A stretch of DNA of 64,000 nucleotides from Blumeriella jaapii. Its lineage: Eukaryota; Ascomycota; Leotiomycetes; Helotiales; Drepanopezizaceae. Positions 45,765 to 57,193 of this stretch are shown in pieces; within the stretch, counting starts at the first letter, position 1, and each line of letters starts with the position of its first letter. The notes below the pieces were generated by a model. The model did not search any database. It saw only the letters and a program-made list of their open reading frames with translations, and had not been told where the DNA came from. The stretch is from NCBI GenBank assembly GCA_009599575.1, contig VWND01000078.1, positions 248,001-312,000 on the forward strand, read 5' to 3'. The translations under genes were made by a program, and so were the position numbers.

Positions 45765-46584
45765 GACCAAAATTCGATCGATTTCCGCTTTCTCTGTGTA
45801 CACCATGCGAGACGTATTGCCCAAAAGAAAAAATTCCTTTCACTGCATCCAGGCGTTTGGGACGCGTGCGTGCGCGGAGACATTTCCAGAACGCAAAACA
45901 GGAAGACACTTGATTCTCTGCAAGTGATCTCGATACTTTGCGACCGTTTTTCTTCTTTCGAATTATGCAGCACTTGGCGTTCGGGGGCGTGCACTACTCT
46001 TTTTGCATTTTTACGACGGTCCGTAATATAGTGATGGGATGGGAGAGGGCGGAGAAGTTTTTGATCTTCAGAAAAGCAGTGGTTGTGGGCCCGCACAGAT
46101 TGCTTTGTACTAGGGCGTGTGAGAAACAGAAGATTCCGAGCAAAAGGGATGAAAAAGGATCTTAGGGTTTGGATCGGTGTGTGGTGAGGAGGAGAGAGAG
46201 ATGTGTTACGAGATCATCGGATGAGGATGGGGCGCAGTAAGATCAGAGCAGATAAGTGTGTACATGGGAAGGAATACCAGACGATGCATTTACGAAATTT
46301 TCTTCAGAGCCTCGCTGTCTTGCTTGCGATATTGCCTGTGGTGTGACAATTGTGTATTCCCCGATATTCCTATTGTAGGTTGCTGTAGAAGAGCCCTCAA
46401 GAAACAACGGAAGTGGCCGGCGGGTAACTTGATGAACTGAGCGAGAAGACCAAGGTAGCAGGCGATTAGAAGGCGACATATGTTTACCGCTCGCTATCGC
46501 AACAGGTTCTACGGTGCGAGCTTGGTTGGGATAGAACGTACCCGTCGCTTACATATCTCTCGAGCAAAGAAACACCATCCAAAT
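45765..46584. other. RPB1 3' flank and promoter of the next gene
   Basis: No supported gene. Presumably the RPB1 3' UTR followed by the promoter of the small spliced gene at 46585. Confidence 0.5.
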
Positions 46585-47259
46585 ATGGTAAGTTCTTTGG
46601 AAATCATAAGAGACTGAAAGGACAATGTCTTTGTTGACTTAGGCGAAACTCGATCGAACAGTTGCATCGAGCATCAATAAGAATCGCGAACAGCTAAACA
46701 GTATCTGAGGGTCGAGTACATAGATTGAAACATTGAATCCGCAAGAAGAGAGATCTCTCTCACAAGCAAGGTCGTGAGATCTCTTCCCACCCACAACTAA
46801 CCAGTATGTCCCAGCCCGCTCGCTAGCCGCGCTCGTGATAACTGAGACAACATTCTCACAGATCTAGAACCTTCCCACCCCCTCTTCCCACGCTCTTCCT
46901 CCATAGGCATCCTGCCCCCCTACATCGAAGAAGAGTTCGAGCCCTATCCTCTCGAATGCCTGCGCCCCGACAGCCCGGCCCTCACGAACCTCGAGACGCG
47001 CATCTGGTGGGCCTCCTCGCCAGCCCGCGAAGGCCTCGCCATGTGCATCACACTCGAGCGCGGCCCCTTCCCCGACGCCCCTCAGCGCTCCGTGGGTATT
47101 CTTGACGCGGTCCGTATCGCTGACCAGCGCTTTGAGCGAAACTTAGCGAATCCCTTGCACGAGCTACCGCCGAGGTACAGGCTGAGCCGAGAGCTCGAGT
47201 CAGTGACGCGCGCGGATTTCATGGCTAGGTTTGGAGTGGAGGGGCTGGAGAGAGGCTGA
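46585..47259 (+). CDS. Small protein of unknown function, start codon alone in exon 1
   Basis: The third exon (46907-47259) is clearly coding: ILPPYIEEEFEPYPLECLRP, then ALTNLETRIWWASSPAREGL and ADQRFERNLANPLHELPPRY. It has no nearby ATG. Working upstream, an exon 46643-46700 (AKLDRTVASSINKNREQLN) has good borders, and ATG at 46585-46587 is followed directly by a perfect GTAAGT donor. Joined, these give 137 residues in a single frame: M-AKLDRTVASS...QLNS-ILPPYIEE. Introns are 55 and 206 nt. Fungal genes do sometimes split just after the ATG, but three compatible phases could also be luck. Family not recognised. Sits downstream of RPB1 on the same strand. Confidence 0.5.
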
Positions 47260-48912
47260 GATGAGGACGGATGAGTTGGAGGACTGCGATCGAGATGTGC
47301 ATAGGAGGGCTGAGGCTGAGCGTGGTGGCGTGGAAGCGAGGCCTGTTTTGGAGAGTACGAGACGGGCTGAAGAGCGGCGAGGGAGACTGGGCTTGAGAGA
47401 GTGGCTTCGTTGATGCCGGAGGCGGAATCGGGGTTTGTTGGGAATAGCCCTCGAGGAGCAGATGGGATTGGATGAGGTGATGATGCCGAGGGAGTGAGCG
47501 GGGAAAAGCTGCGAGATATGTGGCTTTGATCAAGCTGGCAATAGGTGAGTGCCCTTTAATATTTCCTGGATCAAAGTAAATATCTTGGTTACTGTGCTCA
47601 TTTTGTTTGTCTGGCTTCACAAATCCTCAATATAAGAAGTCTCCCCTGAACCAATTCACAGTAAAGATGCGTTCTGTGCTCTGATCTTAATTTAGTTCAT
47701 AATCATCAAAGATCAATGGCTTCACATCTCCACTCTGATCGAATAAGCCGTGAGGAGATTTGATCAGATCACGCATTTTCTCTGAAATCAAATCTCTTAC
47801 GAAAATTATAATTCATTTCACTTTTCTACTTTGATGGAAACTGCTTTCAGAATGACTGCCTAGTTGTAAAATATGATTATTAATCATTGTTTGACTCTGT
47901 AAATGGTATTTCTGTTCGCGCCGAAAAAAAAGTTCATTTGGGAAGGCAGCCCACTATTACATGTTATAAAATTGAAGGTTTTCGCTTGTAAAAGGCAAAT
48001 ATCTATGAACTCGCTATAGGCTGCCATCAAAGTTGCAATGATTGTTCATTACATACATTTGCTTGTTATCTGGAACATATATTAAATAATCGTCTAGGAA
48101 TTGTTTGTAAATTTGTTTGTTACTCGCACTGCTAGCATGGATTGTATGAATAACGTAAAGTGATAGATGACCTATTGTTTTGGTGGAAAAAAAAGGTTCA
48201 AACTTGAAACGTAACACTGTAATGAGTTTGTCAGTATTCAAACGAGCCAATATGGGCTTAACTGATGGGCAACCTTTGCTATCTACCTTATCTGTTGTTT
48301 GAACAAAGTCCCACATGTCAAGAGAATACTGCTCAGCGAGGCTTAACTACCCAAGAAAACAAACAGAAAGCAGAACAATTTTCACGTGCAGCCGCTCATG
48401 ACCAAAGATATATAGAAGCGCTAATCCTGCAATTTGGAAGAGCAGCACAAGGACTTTCTGGAGATTCGGTTTTCAACCGCATCACCCACTCGGAGTAAGT
48501 TAAGATGTAGCATAACGCTGACATGAGAGAGATGGGGGGTTCCCCATGCTGACCCAGATTCGCCTTCTCCGTGGCATAACTACATATCAGGCTATCTATC
48601 CACTCGGTCTACTCGCCAATTCGGACTTTACCCGCTGAAACAACTAGCAGACCTCTTCCTAACGCGGGTTTTCGACCGGTGAGGTATCTGGAGATGTCCT
48701 TGGGCCGGTAGAGAGTGCCTCCCGATTGTGCAACGAAGAGAAGGGTGCAGCCAGAAAGTCCAATGAAAACAGAGCAAAACAGAAATTGATTGACAATCTA
48801 ACAATGGCATGCCGCCGGCTCACAGAATCAAGATTGAGTCTTGTCAATTGTAGCTTTTACCGTTTGTTCCAATTCTATTCCACGAAGCCCAGGAACCCAA
48901 TGACAGAGTCCA
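47260..48912. other. AT-rich gene-poor stretch
   Basis: Starting near 47650 the sequence is AT-rich with no supported gene. Short frames on both strands lack starts or signals. Confidence 0.55.
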
Positions 48913-49865
48913 TCATGCAAATCGGAATTTGGCAATCTCCTTTGCCATGTCCTTCGCTATTAAATCATCGAAGCCAGTCCGAATGTGGAAAGTTCCTGAC
49001 CACAAGCACCCATCCTGGTCCATCGATGAGCTGTCTCTGAACCCGAACTTGCACGGGTCATCCAACACCTTCGTAAACAAAGCATGCGAATCGTACAGCA
49101 TCATCGCCCCCTGCATCTCGTCAGCTGCGTTCGCCCGAGGAAGCGGTGTTCGTACCTCAGGATGCTTCGCTTGGAAAGCAGACACGTGCTGCGCCAAGTT
49201 TTCATTGAAGATTTCGATGTTCTTCTTGTACAAGGCAATCGAGGCTTCGTCGAATCCAGAGATGAAGGGGGTCCGCTCCAGCGGCGGGTTGTTGACGATG
49301 AAGAAATTCCTGGCACCGGTAGCCCAGAGTTGCTCCATGAGGGCATCCCATTGTTGAAGTCGGGTGAGTAGCCGTTCCGAATCTTTGTGGATCCACGCAT
49401 CGCTGACATCGTTGATGCCTATCCACGACGTGAACAGGGTGTTGTTCCCATCCCAGAACTTGTTGGTGCTGTACTTGGGCTGGTATTGCTGCTCGACCTG
49501 ACATGTGTAGTTGTCGGGTATCGATGCACCCCCGACGGCGAAGTTGAAGGTCAACACGGGACTGGTATTATATTTCGTGGTAAGGAATTGGATCCAGACC
49601 GGGCCTTGGGCGCTGGTTTGACCATCGCCAAGGTCGGAATTGCCCATTGGGTTCTCAGCGCAAGGTTGTGCGCCATTGATGTCAAAGTTGGTGGCCGTGT
49701 AAGAGTCACCACTATGATTCCTCAGCCTCCAAAAACCCTCGCGGAGTGATTCCAGAGTTGCGATATAAACATTGGATCTTACAATGAAAATATATATTTT
49801 GGTCCCTTTTCATGAGACGCGACACGTGCTGCAGAGGCCGAGTCAGTAATACCGAAGAGAAACAT
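48913..49865 (-). CDS. Secreted GDSL/SGNH hydrolase, carbohydrate-esterase 16-like, 2 exons
   Basis: Predicted extracellular esterase, 293 residues. Exon 1 is 49865-49783, the intron 49782-49712 (GTAAGA...ATAG), exon 2 49711-48913. The splice rebuilds the GDSL block: KYIFSFGDSYTATNFD, with the nucleophile Ser in FGDSYT. Later SGNH blocks are visible: the Gly of FAVGGASI, the Asn of SWIGINDVSD, and the acetylesterase-like YDSHALFTKVLDDP. The C-terminal catalytic His is in GTFHIRTGFDDLI; the Asp or Asn normally three residues before it (DxxH) is Gly here, so activity is uncertain. The signal peptide is short (MFLFGITDSASA), with an in-frame stop just upstream, so this ATG is the only start unless another exon exists. 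Acts on acetylated polysaccharides in characterised relatives; that is family knowledge. Confidence 0.82.
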
Positions 49866-50644
49866 TGGAGACTATCTGGATTTGAGGTGAACATACTGGC
49901 CACCTCTGATCCATCGTTAAATCCGTTCTTCTCTGGTCCTCCGCCCATTGCGCACAGAATTGAGATGCCCTGGAGCTTTTCACGGCGTTCTGGGCGGTCT
50001 TACAAATTGCTCGTTGAGTTGCTCTTCTGTTTGCTACTGCCAATTCCGTGAAGGTATCAATAATTCGGCAGCTAAGAAGAAGTTAACAAAAGCTCGAGTT
50101 TCATAGGATGAAAGGTGTGTTCACGGGAAGTAGTTTGTTGTCGAAAAAAAAAAAGTCATGAATGGTGCGCTCAATCGTTTGGTCTCGCTTACATAATCAA
50201 CATTCCATCCTTGATCCGTTTCCAAAACACCACCAATCGTTGCACACATCTATCACCAGCCTCGCTGGATAGACTTCTGTACCTATGCCCATCCGGAACG
50301 AATCCTGGTTGGGTTAGAGGTCCAAAACCCTGCTATCCTGCGAATCGAAATGTGGGCGGTCAGTGGTTGTCATTTGTGCTACCAATATCTAGCTTCAGAA
50401 TGTTTGTGATTCGCAAACATCCTTCTCCGAGGATTCGGCTTTTGTCGTGACGCATATTATCCTACGACGCCCATGGGATTTGGGCTTCTCTGAAGGCTGT
50501 AGCCTGACTCTTTTTTCTGAGCGTCATTCATTTTCTCATCGGCTAATGCATTGAGAGACCCCATACTTACAGCAGCATCTATCATCACCACGCAAGAAGA
50601 TTCAAGGGCCTGATACACGGAAGCCTACATCACATGGTGAAATG
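49866..50644. other. Intergenic, no supported gene
   Basis: Promoter side of the GDSL gene and flank of the relic that follows. A poly-A run at about 50145. No gene seen. Confidence 0.5.
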
Positions 50645-51383
50645 AAACGGCTTAGGGCATCTTCTTTCTTTTCTGCTCTCTTATACTTTCGACCCGCTTG
50701 GCCTGGGACGTCGACTTCGAGTGCTGTTACGAGCAGGTCAAGAAGTTCAACACCACTGATCTAACCAATACGAGGCAGTATTTCCTTTTCAACAAGACCA
50801 CTGGAGAACGAGAGTACCTAGACGGGGTTCTCCTCACCCTGGGAGGACGCGAAGAAGTGTTTCACGCTGGCTATTCCCTCTGGCCAGCACAAGACACTCT
50901 TTTGCGACTGTTTATGTGGCTGCTTCCTGCAACGATATTAGTGGGACATTTTCATGTTGCACCATTACTAGGGATGAACACCTGCCAAGTCATACTCCAC
51001 CGTTTTTGGGTCCTATTGATAGCTTGTGGAGTACATTGACTCGGCAAGAGGCAAACAGACGCTTCTTCAGGCGCGCGACTACAAGAGGCATTCTCGATGG
51101 GCAGCCTATCGCTACCGTCTGGAGTGAATACGATGAGTTTGGGTGGAAGAACCCATCATCGCACTTCTTCGAACAATTACGAGACCGCGGACCTCGTACA
51201 CCGCTACCGGACAGCTCAAGGGCAACAGCAGAATTCGAGGGTGGACGACAATTCATTTCTGCCGAACCAGTTCCACCGCTAAGAGGTACGAGGCATACGG
51301 CCCTTCGTTCGCATAGTCACAGGTTGGGGAAGCGGAACTACGCAAAGTGCCCAAGATACCCAATTTTGGGTCGACCCAGATGA
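50645..51383 (+). pseudogene. Broken multi-pass membrane protein gene
   Basis: A plus-strand frame that opens after a CTTAG acceptor-like site reads GIFFLFCSLILSTRLAWDVDFE..., then a second hydrophobic stretch FMWLLPATILVGHFHVAPLLG. It loses its frame at a T run (51002-51006). The next frame continues GPIDSLWSTLTRQEANRRF and IATVWSEYDEFGWKNPSSHFFEQL. These words resemble a fungal family of membrane proteins with a DPIDSLWSMLTRIE-like segment, known to me only from recall. A single-base change in the T run would join the parts, so it is either a young pseudogene or a sequencing error. The 3' end is unclear and no ATG was found. Confidence 0.45.
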
Positions 51384-52470
51384 TACCAAGATATAGTACA
51401 TCGAGCTTGCTGCTCAGAGGATCACCTCAAACTGATCTGAGCCACAGCTTACAACATGGAATGCCAAATGTGGCCTTCTCGATGATGGCTTTGAGTCTGT
51501 ACTCCGGTGGGTGCTTTGGGATTAATTACCATCTTAATCATGATGGTTGGTGTCAACGGAGATTATACTCGCATACTACTGAATTGGAGTGCTAATGTTA
51601 GAAAGCAGGAGATTATCCACCTGAACAAGGAACAGATTCTGATTGCTTAAATACTAGTTTCTGTTAAAGAACAGACCTAGGAAAATGTGCTTACGTTTCC
51701 TCTGTTTTGATAATTAGACTCCGCTTTTGTTTTCTTTGAACTAATGCCCTCGATTATAAATCCTTCTCACAGAACAAATACTTAACTCCAATCCTACTCT
51801 GAAAGAAACGCATTATTTAAGGCTTTATGATCTGTTCCCTCCTTGCATATTGTGGAAAGTCCACTCTTAAACCCTGAACTTAGTGAGACTACAGGAGAAC
51901 AGCATAAAAAATAAACAAAGGACCGTGATGACTAACAAAAACTACACCAGCACCGTATTCAAAGTTTATACAAGATCAGAAGTTTTCTATATTTCATTAT
52001 GTAGAGTTGAGGCTATAGAATGCTTCACGGCAGGGCAGAATACATAGAGCTGTAACGACAGCAGCTTACAGACATTGGGACTTTTTTTGGTAAATATAGA
52101 TGTCATTGTAACGTTGAACACGCTAGCTTTGCTTATCACCCTGTAAATTTTTGCAAGCTTATTCTTACGCAGAAGCTTACTCGTTGCATAAAACCGGACA
52201 TCACCTTATTTACAAACCAAGCACCTATCTTATAGTCTTATACTCAGTGGACAAACTTGTGATACTAACACGTCACGTGTTTTCGGTTACAGCATGCTAA
52301 CCCAGAGCACGTGTATTTTGCTAGTAAGTGTGAAATGCCCTTACGTACCTAGCAGTATCAAATTCACTAACCTGGCCTTGACCAGCGATAGAACTTTGTC
52401 TGTCTCGAGGTGAATTCAAGCGCTAGTCTAGCACGGTTCATTTGCATTTAAGCTGCGGCTTTTTGAATAT
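51384..52470. other. AT-rich gene-free stretch
   Basis: About 1 kb, AT-rich from 51600 onward, without a supported frame. CACGTG words lie near 52273 and 52311. Confidence 0.55.
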
Positions 52471-52530
52471 TTCGAAGTCACATATTCCATCTCGACGTCA
52501 CATATTCCACCTCGAAGCCAAATATTCTAT
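52471..52530 (+). repeat. Three tandem 20-bp units upstream of the pseudophosphatase gene
   Basis: Three direct 20-nt units with changes: TTCGAAGTCACATATTCCAT, CTCGACGTCACATATTCCAC, CTCGAAGCCAAATATTCTAT. They end 48 bp before the ATG at 52578, so they lie in the leader or core promoter. Confidence 0.85.
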
Positions 52531-52577
52531 TTCGAACAACCAATTCTACTTCATTCTAGATCACAACACCCATAACA

Positions 52578-53392
52578 ATGTGTCCCCCCCGAGTCTCCTT
52601 GGATCTTATCTCACCCTACATATCTCATGACTTAGAGTCTCCTGATGCAGAGCTCAATAGCCCTTTAACCCAAGTCATTCCACACCTATTTATCTCCGCC
52701 TTACCATCAAGCATCCCAGACCACATTACTCATGTTCTGGATGTCGGCTCCAGGTTTCAACTTCAGCCGGACGACGAAAAAAAGCACATGCGGGTTCCCA
52801 TTCGAGCTCACAATCCTGCTCAGGCCTGGTCCTCGATTATCAGGTTCATCGACGATGCGCTCGCTGAAGCACCTGTACCAGCACCCTCGTCCCCCGCTAG
52901 TCACCAAACACTTTTGCCAACCACTCTTCAAACACCAGTGGCCGCTCGACCTTCCGTCATCCTGGGCGTACCGTCATCATCTGCCTCGACCTTAGTCTCG
53001 AAACCCGTAACTCAACGCGAAGACGGGCCAGATACATCCGCCTCCACCTCTAGTCTGCCGACCACGGGCGAGCAACCAAAGCCCAGACATAACAACGTCC
53101 TCGTCTACAGCCAGACTGGGCAAGATCGTGCTGCCGTCGCGATCCTTGCCTACCTCTGCTATCTCAGCGGCTCTAGCACCGTGGAAGCGTTCTTCTTTCT
53201 CAGGAATACCAAGAAGGATATCACGCCCTCGCCGGCTTGTTGGTGCAGATAGATAAACTATTTGGTCGTTCTGAGAGATACCAGGACACGCCTGATAGAG
53301 AGATTGCTAGGCTGGTGAAGCAAGCACACGATTTTGATGGTGTGATGGGGAAGATGAAGGAGGACGATTGGATGTTCGAGGAGGGTGCCTGA
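52578..53392 (+). pseudogene. Dual-specificity-phosphatase-like gene with dead active site and a frame break
   Basis: ATG at 52578. The N-terminal part looks like the DUSP start: VIPHLFISALPSSIPDHITHVLDVG. A Ser/Pro/Thr insert of about 60 residues follows. The active-site loop HCxxGxxR is here VYSQTGQDRAAVAILAYL: His is Tyr and the nucleophile Cys is Ser, as in STYX-type pseudophosphatases, so no catalysis is expected. After FFLRNTKKDITPSP the frame shifts by one base near 53236-53240; the other frame then continues LLVQIDKLFGRSERYQDTPD to the stop at 53392, in keeping with the DUSP C-terminus. No intron explains the shift. It may be a sequencing error in a working binding protein or the start of decay. 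Three 20-bp units precede the ATG. Confidence 0.65.
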
Positions 53393-54218
53393 GTTAGAAT
53401 GATTTCTTGACGGAGAGTGGAGCCTTTTGAAATTTCCATTCAACGTTGGCACTTAGGACTTTCGGGGTAGATTTGGCAAATGCATTGAATCTTAGGAAAA
53501 GCGGTGGTTGGGTGATGACTACTTCACCCAACACGCCGGGAAGCAAAAAAATTCAGGCGCATTAAGGAGTACAATGAAAGAAAACCGCGAACTTCTCATA
53601 AAAGCTACCAATGACAGAGTGGCACCAAGGCGCCTCTTCTTTCCTCCTAAAAGACGGAACCAAAAACAGTTGGTCATCACCGTGCCTATTCCTTACCAGC
53701 TGAATACATAATTCCGTTGTGTTGATTTGATTGGCTTTCTGGGAGCTGCTGCTCGAATGCGAGCCCAGCCCTGCTTTCTAGAAACGCTTCCATTACCTAC
53801 TTTGACCTTCCTCATCCAGTCAATTTTATATGCTGGCGAACGATATCCTCTGACCGCACCCAAGGTCCTATATTCGTCACTACGACATGACCCACCCCTT
53901 CCATCAGCAAACAATCGCTTTGCAGACAATCGCTTCGCAAGCCAACACTTACTTACAAGCCTAGTGAGCAGTACTGCTATCGCTCTTGACACAAGACAGA
54001 ACTTTCCAATCTCTCGCCAGGTATAGAGTGATATCGTAACAATCACTTTGTGAACTTTTGAATTCTAAACTGTTGTCTTGCAACTATCAGCTCTGCTTCC
54101 ACGGCAAGTACCAACCATTTTCTGTGATTTAATCCACATGGTATCCTAACGCGCGCTGCATAGACAGACTACAGGCGTGAGATTCCCAAACATAGTCATC
54201 AGAGTTTAGTGCATGTCC
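53393..54218. other. Intergenic, no supported gene
   Basis: Short unsupported frames only. Confidence 0.5.
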
Positions 54219-55157
54219 TTAACCTCCTCCCCCAAACTCCCGGGGTATAGACGGCCTCTGAATATCCACCTGACTGATATCGATCCCTCTCTTTCCCATC
54301 AAAACACTCAGATAATGCACAGTATTTTCTGCGTTCTCATACTGATACTCCAATGTCCAGCTCTTGAAGAAGGCCCAGCACTCCTTGAAAGCATTCCACG
54401 CCGCCTCGTTCTCGTGCAGCAAGATGAGATGATCGACAGTCAGCGCCTCGATCCAGATGACCATGAGACTTTGCCCAGGAACGCGCTGATACATGATGCG
54501 GGCGACATTCTGGAAGTGATCCCGGATCGCTCTGAAGTATTCCTGGCCTCTGCCGCAGAAAGCGCGGAAGCCGTTGTTCGCGGTGCAGATCATGGCGTAG
54601 CGGGGGAGGCCTTTGTCGAAGGTCAGTGTTGATTGACGCCTATTTATGAACGTAGGGGATTGCGCAGAGGGTAAAGGATCTTGCGCACCTGTTAACTCGT
54701 CCCAGCCGTGGAATGGTATGTATGAGGGTCCCTTGTGCTTCATGATGGCAGAGAGGAGCTCGTTTCGCTGCCATTCTTCTTCCGTGATTATGATTCTGGG
54801 AATTTCGGAGGAGGGAGATTGTGGCATGACTTTCTCAGTCGGGTATGTACCAGGGAATGATCGATTAGGCCCTTCATCATGTTAGCAAGCTGTTCTAGGA
54901 TGGCGATGATAAGATGCCATACAATGGGTGCCCCAGACCCAGTATTCGAGCCAGTACTGCTGAATGGCCTGGTCGGCATTCCTGTATCTTCCGTCCCTGA
55001 GAACTCGATCTCGGGTCTTGGAAACAGTTCCCCAGAGACTAGCTTGCTCGAGAGTCATACCACGGCCATCGAGTCTTGATACGTTCTCCTGTTTGATCAG
55101 GTCCCACATAAACGGCAGTTGGGAGTTATACTCGTGGTGGATGATGGGCTGGTCCAT
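54219..55157 (-). CDS. Protein of unknown function, 2 exons
   Basis: Not recognised. Exon 1 is 55157-54923, the intron 54922-54872 (51 nt, GCTAAC branch site), exon 2 54871-54219, giving 295 residues. The ATG at 55157 is the only one in frame. The protein is rich in Trp/Tyr and His (QQYWLEYWVWGTHW, CWAFFKSWTLEYQYENAE). It contains RNADQAIQQYW and IIITEEEWQRNEL, and ends with PSIPREFGGGG. No signal peptide, membrane segment or known motif. The soluble helical look, with long aromatic helices, and the lack of relatives that I recognise suggest a lineage-restricted gene. Confidence 0.65.
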
Positions 55158-56392
55158 GATGCTTGATTTCGACAGGGTATGCACAACAAAAAGAGAGTAG
55201 AGATAAAGGCAAGCTTCACAGCGGAAAAGGTCGAGATAAGATTAGGAGATTTCGCGTGAAGCGAGAACGTCAACAAAACGCGCCAAGGCTGATGTTTTGT
55301 TAACAAGCGAAAGCAGCTAGGTCAGTAAACAAAGGCAACAACCTCGACTTCGGTGTTTAAAGCACCAAATCAGATCTATCAAGCCATTGGGCGCAACTTC
55401 TATCATCTAGGTACAGATTATCTTTATTACCGACTGATATCCCGCAGTCTCCCTCCGTTTACAGTTTCACCTACCTTTGTCCATAGAATCCAGAAGAGCC
55501 GTTGATTCATCTACTTTTTGAATGGCCACCCGGGGCAAGTTTGGACAACTTATTTTCTCGGATTTGGCTTATGGAATTGCAATCTTTCTTGTTTTTTTTC
55601 TCTACTTCTGTTTTCTGTTTTCTGTTTTCTTGCGGGTCTCCTGTTAATGAAAACCATCTTAGCTATAGGACGCTATTAGTGACCAGGTCTTCTGGTCGGT
55701 GCTACATACTTATCTTACTTTGGGTTTAAGCTTACATTCTTGCTGACAAACTAATGCAAAATGATAGGGAAGGGCGTACTCGACAGTATTCTCGCTACAA
55801 CATCTTGAATTATCTTCGTGGTTGTATTTTGTGTACGATTTCTTAGCTAGGCACGTTCCCATACCCAATGGGAGGTCCTACAGTAGGACGGCAGTCTATC
55901 AACTGCAATCCGCTAGATGGTAGTCAATTCCATTACTCTTTTTTATGTAAAAAGATTATCGATTTGGCGAGCTTGACTTGGCGTTCGTATTCAAGTACTT
56001 GACCATGTATTGTCTTACCGTTTCATATTTCTCGTTTCTAATTAGGAAGCTGATTGTTCGTCTGGATTCGATACCTTTCACGCTTGCATAAATCCTACCA
56101 TTGCCCCCTCTCCAAATCCAATTTCTAGCAAATCTTAGCTCGCGCGAACTCAATCGGATATCCATATGAGATCCGGTATCTCAGTAATTACTTTGTAATA
56201 GCTCAAGCATTGGGCTCTATTTTTGGCAAAGATAGGATAGCTAGCTATCTCTTGGTGTCCAGCTTTGGCAAGTCTTGTGAATGACGTCTTATGCTCTTGA
56301 AGCTCTTTTAAATTGTTCGGATGATCCGTTTGTCTTTTTAGCAGGTGCTTGAATTAGAAGGTGTGTTGTGCTACAATTCACATTTCTAAACT
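55158..56392. other. AT-rich intergenic stretch
   Basis: No supported gene; mostly AT-rich, with T-rich runs near 55590-55640. Confidence 0.55.
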
Positions 56393-56660
56393 GACCTCGA
56401 GCCTCCGGGGTATATTTCCTCCGCTCGCCTAACTGGAGCGAGCCTCCCTGATCACCAGTCTTACACTGGAGATCTCACGAGGGAAAGAAAGTACACACAA
56501 TACAATGTTTACAGGGAGCACAATCTATCGTCTCTAGTCTCTGATGTAGGCTTCCATCGCTCCTCCGGCTATGTACGATAAGGTGTAAGGGCGTGAATCC
56601 TAAGGAGCGGTAGGAGAAAGCTACGAGCACAGAATGGTGGCTAGCGCCATGGCGCCAAGC
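56393..56660 (+). repeat. Dispersed hairpin repeat, copy C
   Basis: Begins at CCTCGAGCCTCCGGGG, so it lacks the left arm of copy A. It keeps TCCGCTCGCCTAACTGG, CACCAGTCTTACACTGGAG, ATCGCTCCTCCGGCTATGTACGAT and the 3' word AATGGTGGCTAGCGCCATGG. The hairpin loop CTTAC and the stem AGT/ACT are the same as in A, and flanking stem positions vary. Confidence 0.7.
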
Positions 56661-56677
56661 AAAACATCACTTCTGAC

Positions 56678-56850
56678 TGTACAGTACTGTACATTCAAAT
56701 TGAATTTTATTGTCTGCTACACTACATAGATTGATATCTAACTTGACTGTAATAAATCTAGCTTGGTGTGTTCCTTTTATCTCGGGCTGCCTGGGGGGGT
56801 GCAATGAGCTTCGGGAGGGTACTGTACCGTGTGGCCTACTACAGTACAAG
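56678..56850. repeat. TACAGTACTGTA palindromes flanking an AT-rich segment
   Basis: TGTACAGTACTGTACA (56678-56693) and ACTGTACCGT...ACTACAGTACA (56821-56850) bracket an AT-rich segment 3' of repeat copy C. The same palindrome recurs in several other intergenic regions of this window. Confidence 0.6.
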
Positions 56851-57193
56851 CAAATAGATTCCGAGAAACTGTGCTACGATTTCATTGATAATCCAGGGAT
56901 GATCTAAGACTTATATGGCCTAGAAAAAAAAAGAGATTTATAGTTGCCCGATGGAAGCTCAGAGTAAAATAGAATAGGAAATCGTCTGTCATGTGATTCA
57001 ATATGCAATAAACACAGCACAGTCTCCACTCGAATCCTACGAGATTCCTTCCCAAATCCTAGGAAACAAATTTAAATACACTTGTTTACATGTCTATGTA
57101 TTTATTCGCACCCACATCCGCCAACTGCTCTGTCTTATGCTTCTTTTCCTCTCGATTGTACTTGGCTGAACTCGATTCTACCTTTTCGCAACG

